A stretch of 64,000 bases of DNA from an uncultured Bacteroidales bacterium (lineage in GTDB: Bacteria > Bacteroidota > Bacteroidia > Bacteroidales > P3): positions 1 through 64,000 of the forward strand of contig CALUNB010000003.1 of NCBI GenBank assembly GCA_944321885.1. The letters are read 5' to 3'. Of this stretch, positions 56,882 through 64,000 are shown piece after piece. A program made the translations under genes and the position numbers. Each line of letters opens with the position of its first letter. The stretch's first letter is position 1. Under the pieces are notes generated by a model, which was not told the DNA's origin, did not search any database, and saw only the letters and a program-made list of their open reading frames with translations.

Positions 56882-57952
56882 CTATTCCTCTACAGGTTCC
56901 ACAGGCGGGGTTCCACCGTCGTCCTTATGTTTCAAGGCTTCGCGCACCTTCGCTTCCAATTCCTCGCTCAATTCCGGGTTGTCCATAAGGAGCTGCTTGA
57001 CTGCATCCCGGCCTTGTCCCAACTTGGTATCGTTATAACTAAACCAGGAACCGCTCTTCTTTATCAAGCCCAAATCCACACCCAAATCGATGATTTCACC
57101 AATCTTGGAAATCCCTTGCCCGTAAAGCAAGTCGAACTCGGCTTGGCGGAAAGGAGGAGAAACCTTGTTCTTGACCACCTTGACCTTGACCCGGTTCCCA
57201 ATCACGTTGTCCCCGTCCTTGATAGCCGAAATCCGGCGGATGTCGATACGGACCGAGGCATAGAATTTGAGGGCGTTCCCTCCGGTAGTCGTTTCAGGAT
57301 TACCGAACATGACCCCGATTTTTTCACGCAACTGGTTGATGAAGATGCAGCAGCAACCTGTCTTGCTGATGGTTGAAGTCAGTTTCCGCAACGCCTGGGA
57401 CATCAAGCGGGCATGAAGCCCGACCTTGGAGTCCCCCATTTCCCCTTCGATTTCGCTCCGGGGCGTCAAGGCGGCCACCGAGTCGATGACGATGATATCG
57501 ATGGCACCGGAACGAATCAAGTTATCGGCGATTTCCAAAGCTTGCTCCCCATTGTCGGGCTGTGCCACCAGCAAATCGTTGGTATTGACTCCTAATTTTT
57601 GGGCATAAGCCGGGTCGAAAGCATGCTCGGCATCGATGAAAGCCGCTATGCCGCCCTTTTTCTGGGATTCGGCGATGGCATGTATCGCCAAAGTGGTCTT
57701 ACCGGAAGATTCCGGACCGTAAATTTCCACAATCCTCCCTTTAGGGAAACCACCCACACCCAAGGCGTTGTCCACGCCGATGGAACCGGTCGAAATGACT
57801 TCTATGTTTTCGATGGCCGCATTGTCACCCAACTTCATGACCGCACCCTTTCCATAGGACTTCTCGATTTTGTCGAGTGTCAACTGCAAGGCTTTCAACT
57901 TCTCGTTGGCCACGGAAGGTTTTCCTTCCTCTTTCTCGTCTTTCTTTGCCAT
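56882..57952 (-). CDS. recA: recombinase RecA
   Basis: RecA (356 residues) forms the strand-exchange filament and triggers SOS responses. It has Walker A GPESSGKT (79-86), the [14 protein letters not shown] core signature, the MAW-like [12 protein letters not shown] region and an acidic tail. Length is standard. A -7 box stands at 58033-58040. I see no LexA-type operator I can name in the 174-bp upstream gap. Confidence 0.98.
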   Translation of the reverse strand: MAKKDEKEEGKPSVANEKLKALQLTLDKIEKSYGKGAVMKLGDNAAIENIEVISTGSIGVDNALGVGGFPKGRIVEIYGPESSGKTTLAIHAIAESQKKGGIAAFIDAEHAFDPAYAQKLGVNTNDLLVAQPDNGEQALEIADNLIRSGAIDIIVIDSVAALTPRSEIEGEMGDSKVGLHARLMSQALRKLTSTISKTGCCCIFINQLREKIGVMFGNPETTTGGNALKFYASVRIDIRRISAIKDGDNVIGNRVKVKVVKNKVSPPFRQAEFDLLYGQGISKIGEIIDLGVDLGLIKKSGSWFSYNDTKLGQGRDAVKQLLMDNPELSEELEAKVREALKHKDDGGTPPVEPVEE

Positions 57953-58032
57953 GTTTTTCCTTTCTTTTCTTCATTCCCGGATGGCAGGGAAGGCGATAAA
58001 CTTCATCGCCCGGCCCCGGACCAAACCGGCAC

Positions 58033-58040
58033 CAAAGGTA
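58033..58040 (-). promoter_or_regulatory. -7 box for recA
   Basis: The minus strand reads TACCTTTG, 81 bp before the recA ATG. No TTG stands at the standard spacing. The spacer just upstream contains a direct repeat of TAAAGTTTC (58064-58082). Confidence 0.45.
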
Positions 58041-58126
58041 CATCAACTATCTCTTAACTTTGCTTAAAGTTTCCTAAAGTTTCTTAATTGACGGGAGCCA
58101 AGCCGTCTGGCGGAGCAAACCGGCAC

Positions 58127-58846
58127 TCAAAAGTCCAAAGCTTCGTTGAGGAAGAGGTTGAAAGCGGAAGCAGCCTCAAGCCCTTTCAGGACATTTTCCG
58201 CAAAACCAAAGGATTCCACTTCCTCGTCCGCAACAGGCCTCTCCAAGAAATAATAGCGGTATTTCAACAAATCGATATCCGGGAAATCCTTGTCATACCC
58301 CTTGGGAGGAATCTTCATCTTTGCCGACTCTTCCATTTTCCCTCCGTAGAATTCCATCACGGCCGGAGATTGCAAGATGAACCGCAAACGCCCCGACTGG
58401 AAATAAATCCCGTCCCGGACTTTTTTAAGCTTGACAGGATCCAAGCCGTACACCCCAGCCCCGTACATGCTCTGGCCCGGCTGGATATGGATATAATAGC
58501 CCGAACACATGCCATGGCGGCCTTGACGGGAAATACCGATGCCCATGTAATCCTTGTAGGGCCGTTTGTCGGGAGAGAAACGGATGTCGCGGTAAATCCG
58601 GTACAAGCATTTCCTTGGATCCACCAAAGCCAGTTCCTTGTCGAATTCCCGCATCCGGGGAACCAGCCAGCCGATGAAGCTTTCCACTTTTTCCTTGTTC
58701 TCCTGGTACAGCTCCTTATGCGCGTTGAACCAGTCCCGGTCGTTGTTGGCCGCCAACAGGCGCAAAAAGTCCAGCACGCCCCGCAAAGACGGCGAAGTCA
58801 AGCCGGAACCGGATTCTTTTTCCTCTGTTTCCATTTTCTTTATCAT
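58127..58846 (-). CDS. DUF2461 family protein
   Basis: This 239-residue cytoplasmic protein matches DUF2461 (TIGR02453): LRLLAANNDRDWFNAHKELYQ near the start, YRIYRDIRFSPDKRPYKDYMGI in the middle, and GYYIHIQPGQSMYGAGVYGLDP. Its function is unknown. The start at 58846 has AGAGGG upstream; another ATG lies four codons in. It follows the O-methyltransferase at 90 bp. Confidence 0.85.
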   Translation of the reverse strand: MIKKMETEEKESGSGLTSPSLRGVLDFLRLLAANNDRDWFNAHKELYQENKEKVESFIGWLVPRMREFDKELALVDPRKCLYRIYRDIRFSPDKRPYKDYMGIGISRQGRHGMCSGYYIHIQPGQSMYGAGVYGLDPVKLKKVRDGIYFQSGRLRFILQSPAVMEFYGGKMEESAKMKIPPKGYDKDFPDIDLLKYRYYFLERPVADEEVESFGFAENVLKGLEAASAFNLFLNEALDF

Positions 58847-58936
58847 GAAATATTCCCTCTTTTTTACGCACGGACCGCGAATGTCCCGCAAAATCCCGTC
58901 ATGTCCCCATCGTGGATGGACCAAAACCTCACGGAA

Positions 58937-59596
58937 TCAAACAAGCAGCTTACGGACGATATTGATGCCGTCCCGGACCGGTATCAAGACATTCTCCACA
59001 CCCTCATCCTCCCCGACCATCCGGTTCAGGACCCGGACCGCCTCCGTATCCTTGTCCTTGCTATGCCCGTCCCACACCTTGCCGTTCCACAACACATTGT
59101 CTATCAACAACCAGCCTCCCGGTTTCAGCAAACGCTTCAGCAAAGGGTAGTAACGCGGGTAATTGGCTTTGTCCGCATCAAGGAAAATCAAATCGAAAGC
59201 TTCCGCCGGCAAATCCGGCAAGAGGTCCAAGGCTTCGCCGAGACGCAGCTCCACTTGCTCTTCCAAGCCTGCCGCTTTTATGTAATGCCGGATCCTCTCC
59301 TCCAGTTCCGGATTGTGTTCCAGGGTCAACAAACGCCCTCCCGGCCTTAATCCCTTGGCCAGGCAAATGGCCGAATAACCGGTATAGGTACCTATCTCCA
59401 GAATCCGGGATGGTGAAATCATGCGGCTCAAAAACTCCAGAAGTTTTCCTTGATAAGCTCCCGACAACATGCGGGGACAAAGAACGTTGACGTGGGTGTC
59501 CCGGTCCAAGGCCTCCAACAAGGGTTCCACCGGGGAAGTGGAAGCCTCGACATAGGCCTCCAACGCGGGATCCAAGAGCGAAAAATCCTCATTCAT
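58937..59596 (-). CDS. class I O-methyltransferase (family 3)
   Basis: This 219-residue SAM-dependent methyltransferase resembles caffeoyl-CoA/catechol-type O-methyltransferases. Motif I ILEIGTYTGYSAICLAKGL, the acidic TLEHN, the metal-binding FLDADKANYPRYYPLL and IDNVLWNGKVWDG are present. The substrate is unknown. I start at MNEDFSLLDP. The longer open frame to the left would run into sdaA, which ends 11 bp upstream. Confidence 0.88.
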   Translation of the reverse strand: MNEDFSLLDPALEAYVEASTSPVEPLLEALDRDTHVNVLCPRMLSGAYQGKLLEFLSRMISPSRILEIGTYTGYSAICLAKGLRPGGRLLTLEHNPELEERIRHYIKAAGLEEQVELRLGEALDLLPDLPAEAFDLIFLDADKANYPRYYPLLKRLLKPGGWLLIDNVLWNGKVWDGHSKDKDTEAVRVLNRMVGEDEGVENVLIPVRDGINIVRKLLV

Positions 59597-59607
59597 GGTA
59601 CCCGCTC

Positions 59608-60834
59608 CTAATACTCCGGATTCATCAAGGCCAGACCGCCCATGCTCGTTTCCTTGTAAAGGCTGGGTAAATCGTGTCCCGTCTGCCGCATCACGGCCAC
59701 CACTTCGTCGAAGCTGACCCTGTGCCGCCCATCGGACAAAGAGGCGTAGATATTGGCATCGAAAGCCCGCACCGACGCAAACGCACAACGTTCGATGCAA
59801 GGAATCTGCACCAAGCCGCACATGGGGTCGCAGGTAAGGCCCAAATGGTGTTCCAAACCTATTTCCGCCGCGTATTCAATCTGGTATGTCGTTCCTCCGA
59901 AAATCTGGTTGGTCGCCGCACTGGCCATGGAACAGGCCACGCCGATTTCGCCTTGGCATCCCACCTCGGCCCCGGAAATGGAAGCGTTGGTCTTGACGAT
60001 GTTGGCAACCAAACCCGCCGTGGCCAAGCCCCGCACAATCCGCTCTTCCGGAATCCCGTAACTTTTCATGCAATGGTACATGACCGCCGGCAAAACCGCC
60101 GCAGAACCGCAAGTGGGCGCGGTCACAATCTTGCCTCCGGCGGCGTTCTCCTCCGCCACCGCCAGGGCATAACTGAAAATATATCCCCGGTTGCGCAAAG
60201 GTTTGTCGTAACCCTGCGACTTGATATGGTACTGGGCCGCCTTCCGTTGCAAATGCAAGCCCCCGGGCAACATCCCCTCGTTGGCCAAACCGTTTTGCAC
60301 GCTCTCCTTCATCTTCTCCCAAACCTCGCGCAAATACTCCACGTAGCCCGGCTTTTCGTGCAAATCCACATATTCCCAAAGGGTCCGCCCGTTCTTGCGG
60401 CACCATTTCAGGATGTCGGCCATGGTTTCCAACTCGTAGATTTCCTCGTTGGAATAAGGACTCCCTTCTTCCAGGAAAATTTCGCGGGAACCTTTTTCGC
60501 GGATATCTCCACCGCCCACGCTGAAAACCGTCCACTCGCCCAGTTCCTTGTTTTCGGCATCAAAAGCCTGGAATATCATGCCATTGGGATGCTCCGGCAA
60601 AAAAATACCCGGATACTCAGCTATGGACAAGCGGTCCTCCCCCATCTCGTGCAACAAGGTTTCATTGGTAAGGTGCCCCTTGCCGGTAGCAGCCAAACTT
60701 CCGTAGAGGCTCACCGTGTACCGGGCTGCTTCAGGGTATTTCTTCTTGAACACGGACGCAGCCCGCATGGGACCCATCGTATGGCTGCTGGATGGACCAT
60801 TGCCCATCTTGTATATCTGGCAAATACTTTTCAT
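59608..60834 (-). CDS. sdaA: L-serine ammonia-lyase (serine dehydratase), iron-sulfur type
   Basis: This 408-residue single-chain enzyme deaminates L-serine to pyruvate. The N-terminal β-part has MGNGPSSSHTMGP (about 10-22). The α-part carries the Cys that bind the [4Fe-4S] cluster: TCGSAAVLPAV, GCQGEIGVACSMA and CDPMCGLVQIPCIERC. I start at MKSICQIYKMGNG. A minus-strand TATCTTCG (60976-60983) may be its -7 box. The spacer 60835-61054 shows nothing else. Confidence 0.95.
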   Translation of the reverse strand: MKSICQIYKMGNGPSSSHTMGPMRAASVFKKKYPEAARYTVSLYGSLAATGKGHLTNETLLHEMGEDRLSIAEYPGIFLPEHPNGMIFQAFDAENKELGEWTVFSVGGGDIREKGSREIFLEEGSPYSNEEIYELETMADILKWCRKNGRTLWEYVDLHEKPGYVEYLREVWEKMKESVQNGLANEGMLPGGLHLQRKAAQYHIKSQGYDKPLRNRGYIFSYALAVAEENAAGGKIVTAPTCGSAAVLPAVMYHCMKSYGIPEERIVRGLATAGLVANIVKTNASISGAEVGCQGEIGVACSMASAATNQIFGGTTYQIEYAAEIGLEHHLGLTCDPMCGLVQIPCIERCAFASVRAFDANIYASLSDGRHRVSFDEVVAVMRQTGHDLPSLYKETSMGGLALMNPEY

Positions 60835-61054
60835 TCCGATTTTTTGGGGATGAACCAAATACCATGAAGGGACGACACCTCTTACGGGCATCCCTCCATG
60901 GCCTCGCCGATAACACCCTTTAAAATTGATTCTCAATACATTAAAGAACAATCAAGAGTATTTCGAGACAATTTGCGAAGATAATGCAAATCCGAATTTT
61001 TTGGTACAAGCGGAACAAAGGAGTTTCTGCCAATTTATCAACAAGACGGGAGTT

Positions 61055-61398
61055 TCAAAGCGCGCCAAGCCTGCGCAGCCAAGCCTCCAAGCCTTCCGTA
61101 TCGTCTTCCACCACGCCCAAGCCTTCCAAATGACGGGCTTCAGGTGTCAAAGCTGCAATCTTGGCCAAAGTTTCATCGCGGTAAGTGGAAGCATAGGTAC
61201 AAAAAGGGACCACCGTCTTGCCCGAAAAATCGTAGCTCTCAGCGAAGGTATTGATAATCAGAGGTGCGTATGCCACCAAACCGGACAACCGATGAACGCG
61301 GTATCATAATCCGCCATGTTGGCAACCCTCCCTTTGATGGCCGGGTGGGCATCCTTATCCCGTTCCTTCAAGGACACCCTCGTGCAGGGAATATGTTT
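61055..61398 (-). pseudogene. broken flavodoxin gene
   Basis: On the minus strand, from about 61396 to 61266, the frame reads ...RDKDAHPAIKGRVANMADYD, then TAFIGCPVWWHT, and hits a stop. One base later the neighbouring frame continues APLIINTFAESYDFSGKTVV, then PFCTYASTYRDETL, to the C-terminus at 61055. Together these are the second half of a flavodoxin; restoring one base near 61266 joins them. The N-terminal FMN-phosphate loop is missing altogether, since the aldo/keto reductase stop lies at 61400. Truncation plus frameshift make a functional protein unlikely. A sequencing error could explain the frameshift but not the missing N-terminus. Confidence 0.8.
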
Positions 61399-61399
61399 C

Positions 61400-62359
61400 C
61401 TACAATTTCAAGCTCCAAACCATTTTTTCCACATCCTCCAGACTGGCGTTGAAAAAGCGTTGTTCCTTATTCAAGGCACGGATTTGCCGCATTTCATCCG
61501 GGCTTAATTCGAAATCGAAAATCCGGATGTTTTCCTTGATATAATCCGGGTTGGAAGCTCCCGGAATCACCGAAAAGCCTTCCTGGATATGCCAACGCAG
61601 GATAACCTGGGCCGGACTCTTGCCATGGGCCTCGGCTATCCGCTTGATGACCGGGTCCTTGAACAGGGCTCCTTGGCTGGCGGCGCCTCCCAGCGGAAAC
61701 CAGCATTCCACCTGGATGCCATAAGCCTTGGCTTTTTCGCGCATTTCCAAACGTTGGGCATAAGGGTGACACTCCATCTGCAAGACAGCCGGTTTGATTG
61801 TGGAACTGTCCATGATGGTTTGGAACACCTCATCATTGGCATCGAAATTGCTGATTCCCAAAGTCCTTACCTTGCCAGCCCGCACGGCTTTTTCCATATC
61901 TTTCCAAGCACCCACGAAATCGCCCACCGGCTGATGCACGTACAAGAGGTCTATATAGCCGGTCTGGAGGCGATCCAGCATCGAATCGATGGCTTTGATA
62001 GTCACACCTTCCCCGTACTCGGTAGGCCAAAGCTTGCTGGTAATCCAAATCTCCTCGCGGGGGATACCACTTTTCTTCACCGCACGCCCCAAAGCCCGTT
62101 CCGAATTATAGGCATGCGCCAAATCGAAATGCCGGTACCCGGCTTCCAAGGCCGTGAGGCAGGATTGTTCACAAATGTCCTCGGAGGGCTGCAAAAAAGA
62201 CCCCAAGCCGAAACGAGGCATTTCCACCCCATTGTTCAATTTCACCAAGGGCACGCCTGCTGTCCCGGTCTTTTCTTGGGCGAACACGAAAGAGGTGAGC
62301 GCCAACAGCCCGGCCAATCCTTTCCATGCGGCCCGGCATAAAAAATCCAAAGTTTTCAT
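61400..62359 (-). CDS. exported aldo/keto reductase
   Basis: This 319-residue protein has a Sec-type signal peptide (hydrophobic about 11-26, SFVFAQ) before a complete AKR barrel. The tetrad is intact: Asp79 and Tyr84 (DLAHAYNSE), Lys109 (SKLW), His142 (VHQP). GISNFDAND and the C-terminal PGASNPDYIKENIRIFDF segment, which binds NADP, are present. An NADPH enzyme outside the cytoplasm is unusual, as no twin-Arg motif is visible. Starting after the signal would need a different Met, and none is near. It directly precedes the flavodoxin remnant. Confidence 0.85.
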   Translation of the reverse strand: MKTLDFLCRAAWKGLAGLLALTSFVFAQEKTGTAGVPLVKLNNGVEMPRFGLGSFLQPSEDICEQSCLTALEAGYRHFDLAHAYNSERALGRAVKKSGIPREEIWITSKLWPTEYGEGVTIKAIDSMLDRLQTGYIDLLYVHQPVGDFVGAWKDMEKAVRAGKVRTLGISNFDANDEVFQTIMDSSTIKPAVLQMECHPYAQRLEMREKAKAYGIQVECWFPLGGAASQGALFKDPVIKRIAEAHGKSPAQVILRWHIQEGFSVIPGASNPDYIKENIRIFDFELSPDEMRQIRALNKEQRFFNASLEDVEKMVWSLKL

Positions 62360-62640
62360 CTTTTCAAGTTCTCTTTCCGTTCCTCCGGTTTCCATGACGA
62401 GAGTCCGAAGCGGATCCAAGCCCACAGGAATCGAGCTGGTGGAGGTCGTGGAAAATGTTTTGCAAAAATGTAATCTTCCTAAAAAAACGGGAATAGACAT
62501 TTTACAGATTGATGAACCGGTTTCACTGCCGGCCCCGGTCCCGGATCGCACGATTCATGAAGCCACCGGAACCTACAGCCCCGGTATCGTAAAAAGAACC
62601 GTCCTTTCGCAGAATGCCGGAACGGAGGAAGTAATGGCGG
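62360..62640. other. divergent spacer, no gene
   Basis: Between the aldo/keto reductase and the DUF4251 gene I find no supported gene. The open frames across it run through the reductase or lack any family resemblance. It should hold the reductase promoter, but I cannot point to a consensus one. A TTTTGCAAAA palindrome lies near 62457. Confidence 0.5.
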
Positions 62641-62672
62641 TTTGCTCCAACGTGTAACTTTTATTATCTTCG
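62641..62672 (+). promoter_or_regulatory. promoter of the DUF4251 gene
   Basis: TTTG at 62641-62644, exactly 20 bases, TATCTTCG at 62665-62672, a one-base variant of the consensus. The leader would be about 40 nt to the ATG at 62719. Confidence 0.6.
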
Positions 62673-62718
62673 AAAGCTGAACCATGGGGTTGCCCGACCC
62701 CATCCAAAACCAAGGAAC

Positions 62719-63513
62719 ATGAAAAGGAAACTTTGCTACATAATCACGCTCTGCATGATTCCCTGCCTTGCCTTGGCAGGCAAAGCTACAGCTATCTTGC
62801 CCGGAACCGATGCCGTTTCCCTTTCCCGATCCGAACCTACGTTCCCGGCCGCAATCCCGGTCCATGGACAAGCTGCCGTTTTCCCTTCAAAGCTTGGTGA
62901 CAGTACAGCGGAACAAGGCTTCAACCCAAACAATCGGGTGAAAAAAGGAAAAAAAGAAAAAGCCACCCCTGTCGCGCTGCAACAAGTGGACCTTTCAGAA
63001 GCCGGACCGGTGCCTTCCACCAAAAGCCTTAGCCGGAGACCTAAAGCCCCCAAATCCAGGAAAGCGGATCAAGAAGACAAAACCTGGATTCCTGCCGTCC
63101 TGGATTCGATGACTTTCGCCATTGAGGTGGACCGGCTGTTCCTGCCCATGGCGGTCATCAACTTACGGCATACCTGGTTGCTGTTAATCCGGGACGGAAT
63201 GGTAGAGGCCGCACTACCTTATTGGGGCCGGTACAGTGCGCCGAACCTGTCCATCGACCATCCGCTTGTCGTTGAAATCGAAGGAGTCGCCACCGACTAC
63301 CGCATCGATCCCATGCGCAAGGGCTACGAAGTCAACTTCAAGGTGGCACAAGTAGGGGAAAACCTTGAAATCGAGCTTCGCATCAATAAGAACGGGTATG
63401 TGACGTTTTACCTGTACAGTTCCATGCGGAGCGATATCCTCTATTCGGGAGAAATCAAAATGGTACCTGACAAAAGCATACCTTTCCAGCAGATGAGCGA
63501 CCAACTATGGTGA
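62719..63513 (+). CDS. secreted DUF4251 domain protein
   Basis: This 264-residue protein starts with a signal peptide (YIITLCMIPCLALAGKATA). A low-complexity, basic linker (about 30-115, with KKGKKEKA and RRPKAPKSRK) follows. A DUF4251-like β-domain then fills about 120-264: FAIEVDRL, ALPYWGRYSAPNLSI, GYEVNFKVAQVGENLEIELRINKNGYVTFYLYSSMRSDILYSGEI. DUF4251 proteins are Bacteroidota-specific, periplasmic or surface proteins of unknown role. The assignment rests on the GRYSAP and ‘NG...l.i.S..RsdI.Y.G’ pattern. Confidence 0.68.
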   Translation: MKRKLCYIITLCMIPCLALAGKATAILPGTDAVSLSRSEPTFPAAIPVHGQAAVFPSKLGDSTAEQGFNPNNRVKKGKKEKATPVALQQVDLSEAGPVPSTKSLSRRPKAPKSRKADQEDKTWIPAVLDSMTFAIEVDRLFLPMAVINLRHTWLLLIRDGMVEAALPYWGRYSAPNLSIDHPLVVEIEGVATDYRIDPMRKGYEVNFKVAQVGENLEIELRINKNGYVTFYLYSSMRSDILYSGEIKMVPDKSIPFQQMSDQLW

Positions 63514-63536
63514 AACCGCTTGGGAACAACACTGCA

Positions 63537-63608
63537 AAAAGATAGTGCAAGCCAAACGCAGAGCCAAACGAAGTTTGTACTTTGCCGAGACGCAACAACC
63601 TATTTTCA
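63537..63608 (-). repeat. promoter repeat, antisense copy
   Basis: Reading the minus strand: head GAAAATAGGTTGTTGCGTCTCGG, hairpin CAAAG..CAAACTTCGTTTGGCTCTG, tail CGTTTGGCTTGCAC. TTTG and a -7 box TATCTTTT are separated by exactly 20 bases (plus 63565-63568 and 63537-63544). The final G of the consensus is lost. It points back at the 3' end of the DUF4251 gene, 24 bp away. Confidence 0.7.
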
Positions 63609-63630
63609 AGGTGCTTAGATCCTCGAAATT

Positions 63631-63671
63631 TCCTCCCGATGGCCTAAACGAATAAATTTAAACAGCTTTCT
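63631..63671. mobile_element. right-end fragment of the 206-bp element
   Basis: CCTCCCGATGGCCTAAACGAATAAATTTAAACAGCTTTCT matches the last ~40 bases of the full elements with two changes. It directly abuts the left end of copy 2, as if one element had inserted at the end of an older one. Confidence 0.65.
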
Positions 63672-63877
63672 AGAAGCTGTTTAAAATTTCTTACAATCCT
63701 GAAAAGGCTGAATTTTCAGGGACCGATTTCAGGATTTTGTTTGCCCATCGGGGGCTATTTCGGGTCTGGCTTGCCTTTTTCACGTCAGATAGCTCGGCTA
63801 TCCTCCTTTGAAAAACGCCGCGCCATCCCTCCAAATCCCCTCCCGATGGCCTAAACAAATAAATTTAAACAGCTTCT
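63672..63877. mobile_element. 206-bp MITE-like element, copy 2
   Basis: The left end AGAAGCTGTTTAAAATTT and right end AAATTTAAACAGCTTCT are inverted repeats of about 17 bp. The interior stems seen in copy 1 (51108-51313) are kept: CCTGAAAA/TTTTCAGG identically, and the ATAGC/GCTAT stem with a changed loop. No reading frame is present. Confidence 0.78.
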
Positions 63878-63918
63878 TAAACTTTCTTAATTTTAAGTTT
63901 TGTTTGCTTAAAACGAGG

Positions 63919-63946
63919 GGGCGGCACAACGCCGCCCTTTACTTTT
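63919..63946 (+). terminator. GC hairpin before the last gene
   Basis: GGGCGGC (63919-63925) pairs with GCCGCCC (63931-63937) around ACAAC, followed by TTTACTTTT. It has the form of an intrinsic terminator although no gene ends nearby. The overlapping TACTTTTG (63940-63947) fits a -7 box, but it would start transcription inside or after the next ATG. Confidence 0.5.
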
Positions 63947-63950
63947 GTGC

Positions 63951-64000
63951 ATGCAAAAAGAAGAGCTCGCCTTGTTTTTCCTGAAAGGCATTGGAATCCG
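63951..64000 (+). CDS. start of an unidentified gene, cut by the window edge
   Basis: The last 50 bases open with ATG and read MQKEELALFFLKGIGI before the window ends. The N-terminus faintly resembles some Bacteroidota transposase N-regions (E-L-L-x-LPEG-type starts), and it lies 73 bp beyond a MITE end, so a transposase is possible. Sixteen residues are too few to decide. Confidence 0.35.
   Translation, partial: MQKEELALFFLKGIGI

Noticed and set aside
63940-63947. TACTTTTG as the promoter of the last gene
   Set aside because: Its predicted start would fall at or after the ATG at 63951, and no spaced TTG supports it.

Overview
This window is a chromosomal segment from a member of the Bacteroidota, most likely order Bacteroidales. 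The evidence is a SusC-like TonB-dependent receptor paired with a DUF4249 lipoprotein, the gliding-family lipoprotein GldH beside a PSP1 protein and PBP1A, a type IX secretion (type B) cargo protein, a MurF-alanine racemase fusion, and promoters of the Bacteroidota type (TTG or TTTG, 19-20 bases, TAnnTTTG). I cannot name the genus. Genes are dense and mostly housekeeping. I see no phage, no CRISPR array, no tRNA or rRNA gene and no full-length insertion sequence.

Layout. 1-829 has no convincing gene but holds a stack of leftward promoters that would serve something beyond the left edge. 893-4179 (minus) carries an ADP-forming acyl-CoA synthetase and butyrate kinase, i.e. substrate-level phosphorylation from acyl-CoA or acyl phosphate. 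4665-6503 (plus) is a T9SS cargo protein followed by recR. 6597-10472 (minus) is dnaX and comM. 10569-18507 (minus) is one tight run: ugd, UDP-glucuronate decarboxylase, rmlD, rsfS, ftsH, a LUD-domain protein, cdsA, psd. It joins nucleotide-sugar supply with ribosome silencing, membrane proteolysis and phospholipid synthesis. From the divergent promoter region at 18508-18881 the str, S10, spc and alpha ribosomal clusters run rightward without a break (rpsL to rplQ, 18882-37164), including fusA, secY, map, infA, the short rpmD and rpmJ genes, and rpoA. They end in a clear terminator. Enolase follows behind a threefold tandem repeat that ends in a promoter.

39056-50861 holds mostly envelope genes: a patatin-Omp85 outer-membrane protein, the TonB receptor and DUF4249 lipoprotein (minus), then holB, a RicT/PSP1 protein, gldH and PBP1A (plus). 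51319-57952 (minus) runs recA, a small Cys-rich membrane protein, an M17 aminopeptidase, a PdxA-like protein lacking its metal ligands, and MurF-Alr. 58127-62359 (minus) holds an exported aldo/keto reductase, a broken flavodoxin gene, serine dehydratase, an O-methyltransferase and a DUF2461 protein. 62719-63513 (plus) is a secreted DUF4251 protein. The right edge enters an unidentified gene after a cluster of repeats.

Two repeat families fill the gene-free stretches. One is an ~80-bp hairpin repeat whose right end contains a full Bacteroidota promoter (TTTG, exactly 20 bases, TATCTTTG). The copies directly upstream of the cargo gene and of enolase keep an intact -7 box; the copies not directly upstream of a gene have decayed boxes. 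The other is a 206-bp MITE-like element with AGAAGCTGTTTAAATTT-type inverted ends, in two full copies and one end fragment. The promoter repeat, the metal-ligand-less PdxA paralogue and several unassigned RNA hairpins inside the ribosomal clusters are the observations I rank highest.
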